A DNA stretch of 64,000 nt from Amaurobius ferox (taxonomy: Eukaryota; Arthropoda; Arachnida; Araneae; Amaurobiidae), in NCBI GenBank assembly GCA_951213105.1, contig OX578139.1:75769774-75833773 (forward strand). The letters run 5' to 3'. The notes under the pieces were generated by a model, which saw nothing but the letters and a program-made list of their open reading frames with translations, was not told the DNA's origin and ran no database searches. This document shows, in pieces, positions 55,979-64,000 of the stretch. Each line of letters begins with the position of its first letter. The stretch's first letter is position 1. Both the position numbers and the translations under genes were made by a program.

Positions 55979-58900
55979 TATTTAATATAATGCTCCTAAA
56001 AAGAAGTTTAAGAATCTCTGTTCTCGCTATATAAAATTATCATCATGGACATATCTGAAGAATAAAACATCTTGAACCCCTTATGTAAGCAAATATAAAA
56101 AAAAATATGGAATTGAATCAATATATGCAAAATAAAAGAGTTAAAATTGTATGGGACCCGTACTAATTATATACGCGAATATTAGAAAAGATAACCTGTA
56201 TTAGTAGATTACATGTATAAATTGAAAATACCAATAAACCCGTAATCTTTAAATCTGAAGACAGTCATTTATTCCAATATATGTCAAAATTAAAGTGCTA
56301 AAATTATATGGGAAGATATACACGTACTACTTATAATGTCCGATTATTAGTAGAAGATTTCCCGTTTTGCAATATGAGTCACAAATGTTTTTTGGTAAAA
56401 TACAACAGACGACGTAATAAATTGAATATATAATTAATCCCCTTAATCTTCATACCAGAAGACTGTACTTGATTCCAATATATATGCCAATATATGTCAA
56501 AATATATGCCAATATACCTGTACTACTTATATTCTCGTAGGTTAGAAGATATACCCGTGCATTCCTAGAAGATTACTCGTACAATGTACAATATGCGTGT
56601 GTCAGCAATTTTTGCCGCAATAAAACAATGGCGTAATAACTTAAAAATATCAATAATCCCTGAATCAATAATTCCGGAAAATATCAATAATAATAATGTT
56701 TAAACCTGAAGAGTATAATTGATATTATCCAGTCCAAAATGAAATGGCAATGAAATTTATTTTATATACATATCTTCATTATTCAAATCGGAAAGGATTT
56801 AATAAAAATCGTCTGCCGCATAAACACATTGGATTTAAATCCGTTGCTAAGCGACATGATATCATTTGCTTCAAATAAATTGGTAGAAAAAATATCGTCT
56901 AAATAGTTATATTTCTATGGAACATTTGGCGACAGTTTCGTCCAATTAGCGACATTTTAAAAAATCGCCAAATTTATCGCCAAGTGGGACTGTAGAACTG
57001 ACAGTTCCACTTTGCGACAAATTGACGAAATATCATCACAATACTATCCCCTAACAAAAAATAATTAATATCATTTATGTAGCGCAATTTTATCAATTTC
57101 AAGATATTTTTATAGATTTGAAAACATTTTTATCAATTTGGTGACATTTTAAAAATTCGCTAAATGTATTACTAAGTAGGATGGTTGGTCTGACAGATAA
57201 ATGTTAACTAAACATCATTTCAGTACTCTCTTCTAACAAAACAAAAAATTTTTTTATTGATATGTAGAAGACCCAAGCCACACGACCAACCCGAAGGTTT
57301 ATGGCAGCTGTTTGTGTGTCGTTTATATCAATTTGGCGACATTTCCGTCAATTTGGCAAAGTTTAAGAAAAGTTGTCAAATTAGCGATATCCCTCCAAAT
57401 TCGTAGCTTTGAATTTGCAGATCTGAATGAAACATTCTTATCCCGTTTCAATATACTAAACACTACAATTGTATTAGAAGATATACCCGCTCTACTCTTT
57501 TTCTGTTTCAACAATCGGCTATATGAATTTATTGGCTAAACACAATATGTGAGTTTAGTAGCTAAATACGATATAAGCTTGAAAACTCTTTGCCAAAATA
57601 AATGAAATTGATGTACGCAGTCAGCAATTAATATAATTAAAAGAAAAATCAAACCGTCCATTCATAAGATATACTTTTATATCCATTTATCCATTTATTT
57701 AATATTTAAATCGAAAAAAATTAATAAAAACATTAACAAACACATTTAATTTAATTGCGATGCCGAGCAACATGATATATCCTCCTAAAATGTTAAAATT
57801 TATTAACCACTAACAGCACACCCGTTATTCGTACGGAGTGTATAATTTAGAGAAACTTATAGTTCGCAATCATGTGCAAATTCTGTTAAAATATTAAATT
57901 TATTGCTCCTAAAGAGAAGTTTAAGAATATATGTTCTCACTATGCAAAATTATCTTCACGATCAGATCTGAAGAATAAAACATCCTGCCCCCTTTTGTAA
58001 GCAAATTTAAAGAAGAAAAAATAGGAATTGAATGAATATATGCAACCCCGTACTAATTATAATATACCCCGTTGTATTATAATTATATTATGTGTTAGTA
58101 GAAGATTACCCGTATTACAATATGAGTCTCAAAAATCTTTGCCAAAATAAAAGAGATGACGTAATAAATTGAAAACATCAATAATATCCGTACTCTTTAT
58201 ACCAGAAGGTCGTATTTGATTCCAATATATGCCAATATATATCAAAACATATGTCAATATACCTGTACTACTTATATTCTCGTAGATTAAAAGATATACA
58301 CGTGTATTTGTAGAAGATTCGTACAACATACAATATATGAGTTTAAACAATTTTTGTCATAATAAAATAATTGCAAAATAACTTGAAAATATCAATAATC
58401 CTTGAATCAACAATCCCCGAATATATAAATAATAATAATATTTAAACCTGAAGACCGTAATTGATATTATCTATTCAAAAATGCTATAAGAAAAATCAAA
58501 TCGTTCTTTTCTAAAATATATTTTTATATCCATTTATTTATTATTCAAATCGAAAAAATAATTATTAAAATTAACAGACAGATTTAATTTAATTGCGTTT
58601 CTGAGTAACATGATATAAGATAGAATCTTATAACATGTTAAATATGTCATGTCTTATAACATAAACTGCGAAATTAAATAACGATTTTGATTTCTCTATA
58701 CTTGTCATTGTTCCGTAAAAGCTTGTTTTAAATAAACCATGAACCATGGAGATAGATTTCCCCTTTAAATCATGTTTCAAACAATTCATTTTTTCAGAAA
58801 GTGACTAATTAACGCAAAAAATCTCCCATCAAACTCAGAGATTAAATTTTAATTCACTTTCAAACGATTTTCAAGCTTTTCGTTTGGATAAACCACGGAG

Positions 58901-59210
58901 TTAGGGAGTAGAACTCCTAGGAAAAAGTTCCGTTTTTCATTAATATCTCGACAACCCCAGGTCTTAGAAACTCGAAACTTGGACAAAATTTATGGGGGGA
59001 TATTTCAAGGCTATTCACCAAATTTCATTAAATTCGGTTCAGCCGTTTTTCCGTGATGATGAGACAAACGAAAATTTCGTTTTTTACTAATATCTCGAGA
59101 ACCACTGGTCGTAGAAACTCAAAACCCGGATATAATTTTAAGTGGGGCTATTTCTGGGCTACCCACAAAATTTCATCAAATTCGGTTCAGCCGTTCTCCC
59201 GTGATGATGG

Positions 59211-59248
<38 letters not shown>

Positions 59249-59270
59249 TTTTCATTTTTATTTATATAGA
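55979..59270 (-). mobile_element. Helitron H3, main part
   Basis: Continues H3 exactly where 46,622 left off and matches H2 (43,210-46,502) almost base for base. Its 5' end (46,502-like ...TTTATATAGA) is at 59,270, abutting the CTAG of H7. It has (TCTG)8, as in H2. Confidence 0.9.
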
Positions 59271-59390
59271 CTAGCAGCATACCCGTTCTTCGTACGGAGT
59301 ATATAATATAAAGAAACTTGAAATTCATAATCATGCCCAAATTCTTATAGTATACTAAATGACATGTTTAATCAAAATATTCTGTTAAAA
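59271..59390 (-). mobile_element. Helitron H7, 3'-terminal 120 bp (interrupted)
   Basis: Same 120 bp as 46,503-46,622, interrupted at the same base by a plus-strand unit. The rest of H7 lies beyond the window. Confidence 0.88.
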
Positions 59391-59412
59391 TCTATATAAA
59401 TAAAAATGAAAA

Positions 59413-59474
<62 letters not shown>

Positions 59475-62400
59475 ACACCATCACGGGAGAACGGCTGAAC
59501 CAAATTTGATGAAATTTTGTGGGTAGCCCAGAAATAGTCCCACTTAAAATTATATCCGTGTTTTGAGTTTCTACGACCAGTGGTTCTCGAGATATTAGTA
59601 AAAAACGAAATTTTCGTTTGTCTCATCGTCACGGAAAAACGGCTGAACCGAATTTAATGAAATTTGGTGAATAGCCTTGAAATATCCCCCCATAAATGTT
59701 GTCCAAGTTTCGAGTTTCTAAGACCTGGGGTTGTCGAGATATTAATGAAAAACGGAACTTTTTCCTAGGAGTTCTACTCCCTAACTCCGTGGTTTATCCA
59801 AACGAAAAGCTTGAAAATCGTTTGAAAGTGAATTAAAATTTAATCTCTGAGTTTGATGGGAGATTTTTTGCGTTAATTAGTCACTTTCTGAAAACATGAA
59901 TTATTTGAAACATGATTTAGAGGGGAAATCTATCTCCATGATTCACGGTTTATTTAAAACAAGCTTTTAGGGAGCAATGAGAAGTATAGAGAAATCAAAA
60001 TCGTTATTTAATTTCGCAGTTTATGTTATAAGACATGACATATTTAACATGATATAAGATTCTATCTTATATCATGTTACTCAGAAACGCAATTAAATTA
60101 AATCTGTCTGCTAATTTTAATAATTATTTTTTCGATTTGAATAATAAATAAATGGATATGAAAATATATTTTAGAAAAGAACGATTTGATTTTTCTTATA
60201 GCATTTTTGACTGGATAATATCAATTACGGTCTTCAGGTTTAAAAATTATTATTATTTATATTTTCGGGGATTATTGATTCAAGGATTATTGATATTTTC
60301 AAGTTATTATGCAATTATTTTATTATGACAAAAATTGTTTAAACTCATATATTGTATGTTATACGAATCTTCTACAAATACACGTGTATATCTTTTAATC
60401 TACGAGAATATAAGTAGTACAGGTATATTGACATATGTTTTGATATATATTTGCATATATTGGAATCAATTACGACCTTCTGGTATAAAGAGTACGGATA
60501 TTATTGATGTTTTCAATTTATTACGTCATCTCTTTTATTTTGGCAAATATTTTTGAGACTCATATTGTATTACGGGTTATCTTCTACTAACACATTGGCA
60601 TATTTTCTGATCTGCAACAATATAATTAGTACGGGGTTGCATATATTCATTCAATTCCTATTTTTTCTTCTGTAAATTTGCTTACAAAAGGGGGCAGGAT
60701 GTTTTATTCTTCAGATCTGATCGTGAAGATAATTTTGCATAGTGAGAACATATATTCTTAAACTTCTCTTTAGGAGCAATAAATTTAATATTTTAACAGA
60801 ATTTGCACATGATTGCGAACTTTAAGTTTCTTTAAATTATACACTCCGTACGAATAACGGGTGTGCTGTTAGTGGTTAATAAATTTTAACATTTTAGGAG
60901 GATATATCATGTTGCTCGGCATCGCAATTAAATTAAATGTGTTTGTTAATGTTTTTATTTTTTTTTTTCGATTTAAATAATAAATAAATGGATAAATGGA
61001 TATAAAAGTATATCTTATGAATGGACGGTTTGATTTTTCTTTTAATTATGTTAATTGCTGACTGCGTACATCAATTTCATTTATTTTGGCAAAGAGTTTT
61101 CAAGCTTATATCGTATTTAGCTACTAAACTCATATATTGTGTATAGCCAATAAATTCATATAGCCGATTGTTGAAACAGAAAAAGAGTAGAGCGGGTATA
61201 TCTTCTAATACAATTGTAGTGCTTTCATTTAGTATATTGAAACGGAATAAGAATGTTTCATTCAGATCTGCAAATTCAAAGCTACGAATTTGGAGGGATA
61301 TCGCTAATTTGACAACTTTTCTTAAACTTTGCCAAATTGACGGAAATGTCGCCAAATTGATATAACGACACACAAACAGCTGCCATAAACCTTCGGGTTG
61401 GTCGTGTGGCTTGGGTCTTCTACATATCAATGAAATTTTTTTTTGTTTTGTTAGAAGAGAGTACTGAAATGATGTTTGGTTAGCATTTATCTGTCAGACC
61501 AACCATCCTACTTAGTAATACATTTAGCGAATTTTTAAAATGTCACCAAATTGATAAAAATGTTTTCAAATCTATAAAAATATCTTGAAATTGATAAAAT
61601 TGCGCTACATAAATGATATTAATTGTTTTTTGTTAGGGGATAGTATTGTGATGATATTTCGTCAATTTGTCGCAAACTGGAACTGTCAGTTCTACAGTCC
61701 CACTTGGCGATAAATTTGGCGATTTTTTAAAATGTCGCTAATTTGACGAAACTGTCGCCAAATGTTCCATAGAAATATAACTATTTAGACGATATTTTTT
61801 CTACCAATTTATTTGAAGCAAATGATATCATGTCGCTTAGCAACGGATTTAAATCCAATGTGTTTATGCGGCAGACGATTTTTATTAAATCCTTTCCGAT
61901 TTGAATGATGAAGATATGTATATAAAATAAATTTCATTGCCATTTCATTTTGGACTGGATAATATCAATTATACTCTTCAGGTTTAAACATTATTATTAT
62001 TGATATTTTCCGGAATTATTGATTCAGGGATTATTGATATTTTTAAGTTATTACGCCATTGTTTTATTGCGGCAAAAATTGCTGACACACGCATTACGAG
62101 TAATCTTCTAGGAATGCACGGGTATATCTTCTAACCTACGAGAATATAAGTAGTACAGGTATATTGGCATATATTTTGACATATATTGGCATATATATTC
62201 GAATCAAGTACAGTCTTCTGGTATGAAGATTAAGGGGATTAATTATATATTCAATTTATTACGTCGTCTGTTGTATTTTACAAAAAAAATTTGTGACTCA
62301 TATTGCAAAACGGGTAATCTTCTACTAATAATCGGACATTATAAGTAGTACGTGTATATCTTCCCATATAATTTCAGCACTTTAATTTTGACATATATTG

Positions 62401-62817
62401 GAATAAATGACTGTCTTCAGATTTAAAGATTACGGGTTTATTGGTATTTTCAATTTATACATGTAATCTACTAATACAGGTTATATTTTCTAATATTCGC
62501 GTATATAATTAGTACGGGTCCCATACAATTTTAACGCTTTTATTTTGCATATATTGATTTAATTCCATATTTTTTTTTTATATTTGCTTACATAAGGGGT
62601 CCAAGATGTTTTATTCTTCAGATATGTCCATGAAGATAATTTTATATAGCGAGAACAGAGATTCTTAAACTTCTTTTTAGGAGCATTATATTAAATATTT
62701 TAACAGAATATTTTGATTAAACATGTCATTTAGTATACTATAAGAATTTGGGCATGATTATGAATTTCAAGTTTCTTTATATTATATACTCCGTACGAAG
62801 AACGGGTATGCTGCTAG
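59391..62817 (+). mobile_element. Helitron H8 (duplicate of H4)
   Basis: 3,427 bp, an exact-length counterpart of H4 at an offset of 12,768, (TCTG)14, CTAG at 62,814-62,817. A few single-base differences are visible, for example near 47,125/59,893 and 47,173/59,941. Confidence 0.9.
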
Positions 62818-62839
62818 TCTATATAAATAAAAATGAAAA

Positions 62840-62897
<58 letters not shown>

Positions 62898-64000
62898 ACA
62901 CCATCACGGGAGAACGGCTGAACCGAATTTGATGAAATTTTGTGGGTAGCCCAGAAATAGTCCCACTTAAAATTATATCTGTGTTTTGAGTTTCTACGAC
63001 CAGTGGTTCTCGAGATATTAGTAAAAAACGAAATTTTCGTTTGTCTCATCATCACGGAAAAACGGCTGAACCGAATTTAATGAAATTTGGTGAATAGCCT
63101 TGAAATATCCCCCCATAAATTTTGTCCAAGTTTCGAGTTTCTAAGACCTGGGGTTGTCGAGATATTAATGAAAAACGGAACTTTTTCTTAGGAGTTCTAC
63201 TCCCTAACTCCGTGGTTTATCCAAACGAAAAGCTTGAAAATCGTTTGAAAGTGAATTAAAATTTAATCTCTGAGTTTGATGGGAGATTGTTTGCGTTAAT
63301 TAGTCACTTTCTGAAAACATGAATTGTTTGAAACATGATTTAAAGGGGAAATCTATCTCCATGGTTCATGGTTTATTTAAAACAAGCTTTTACGGAACAA
63401 TGAGAAGTATAGAGAAATCAAAATCGTTATTTAATTTCGCATTCAAAATCGTTATTTAACATGTTAAAACATGACATATTTAACATGTTATAAGATTCTA
63501 TCTTATATCATGTTACTCAGAAACGCAATTAAATTAAATCTGTCTGTTAATTTTAATAATTATTTTTTCGATTTAAATAATAAATAAATGGATATAAAAA
63601 TATATTTTAGAAAAGAACGATTTGATTTTTCTTATAGCATTTTTGACTGGATAATATCAATTACGGTCTTCAGGTTTAAAAATTATTATTATTTATATTT
63701 TCGGGGATTATTGATTCAAGGATTATTGATATTTTCAAGTTATTATGCAATTATTTTATTATGACAAAAATTGTTTAAACTCATATATTGTATGTTGTAC
63801 GAATCTTCTACAAATGCACGTGTATATCTTTTAATCTACGAGAATATAAGTAGTACAGGTATATTGACATATGTTTTGATATATATTGGCATATATTGGA
63901 ATCAATTACGACCTTCTGGTATAAAGAGTACGGATATTATTGATGTTTTCAATTTATTACGTCATCTCTTTTATTTTGGCAAATATTTTTGAGACACATA
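62818..64000 (+). mobile_element. Helitron H9 (duplicate of H5), cut by window end
   Basis: Begins TC after the CTAG of H8. It matches H5 except that the tract is (TCTG)13 instead of (TCTG)17, which accounts exactly for the 16-bp shift in the later offset. Confidence 0.88.

Larger units (their letters stand above)
43210..64000. repeat. 12,768-bp tandem duplication
   Basis: 43,210-55,978 is repeated from 55,979 to the window end (second copy incomplete). Offsets of matching landmarks are 12,768 throughout until the TCTG-length change in H9. The unit consists of a minus-strand Helitron body, its 120-bp stub, and the plus-strand array H4-H5-H6. Confidence 0.9.

Noticed and set aside
43090..64000. 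Autonomous Helitron encoding Rep/helicase
   Set aside because: No HUH replication initiator or helicase motifs in any frame; all units are non-autonomous.
43210..64000. The 12,768-bp repeat as a pure assembly duplication
   Set aside because: Visible single-base differences and different TCTG tract lengths between the copies argue for two real copies, though a haplotype or assembly cause cannot be fully excluded without reads.

Overview
The window looks like AT-rich arthropod nuclear DNA, most likely from a spider. This rests on the repeat content: a Naiad-type Penelope-like retroelement, short elements ending in (AATA)n, RTE, Jockey and Tc1 remnants, abundant CA/TA microsatellites, and spliced genes with GT-AG introns. 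No prokaryotic features are visible. The species assignment is inference. Nearly all of the 64 kb is mobile-element sequence; one gene is recognised with confidence, an UNC93-like (MFS) membrane protein.

Layout. 1-0.87 kb: old Helitron fragment. 0.88-3.0 kb: broken Penelope-like element with an N-terminal GIY-YIG nuclease (minus strand). 3-7.1 kb: AT-rich DNA with dispersed repeats and microsatellites. 7.148-17.039 kb: a complete, young Gypsy-type LTR retrotransposon with ~99% identical LTRs, a 5-bp target duplication, gag, and protease-RT-RNase H. Its gag-pol junction is a textbook -1 frameshift signal, and the integrase core is missing. 17-24.3 kb: dispersed repeats with palindromic ends, tandem repeats and otherwise unassigned DNA. 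24.3-27.7 kb: a Jockey-like LINE fragment and a dead Tc1 transposase between two copies of a direct repeat. 27.77-28.0 kb: a possible tiny two-exon minus-strand gene, head to head with the UNC93-like gene (exons at 28.49-29.44 and 34.11-34.38 kb). The 4.7-kb intron of that gene is full of tandem repeats, a SINE-like insertion and Helitron-related arrays. 34.4-41.4 kb: repeat fragments (RTE tail, tRNA-like SINEs, an inverted partner of the 19.4-kb repeat) and a 33-bp minisatellite.

41.453-64.0 kb is one continuous cluster of non-autonomous Helitrons. Units start TCTATATAAATAAA, carry (TCTG)n, and end in a hairpin followed by CTAG. Several abut head to tail with no host bases between them. A three-unit plus-strand array (46,623-55,978) sits exactly between A and T inside a minus-strand Helitron. 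The neighbouring Helitron preserves the empty site, and the whole composite repeats with a 12,768-bp period.

The observations I rate highest are: (i) a ~55-65 nt hairpin cassette in at least six divergent copies whose stems change in a compensatory way; (ii) the nested Helitron composite with its internal empty-site control; (iii) the slippery-site-plus-stem signal at the gag-pol junction of a young integrase-less Gypsy element.
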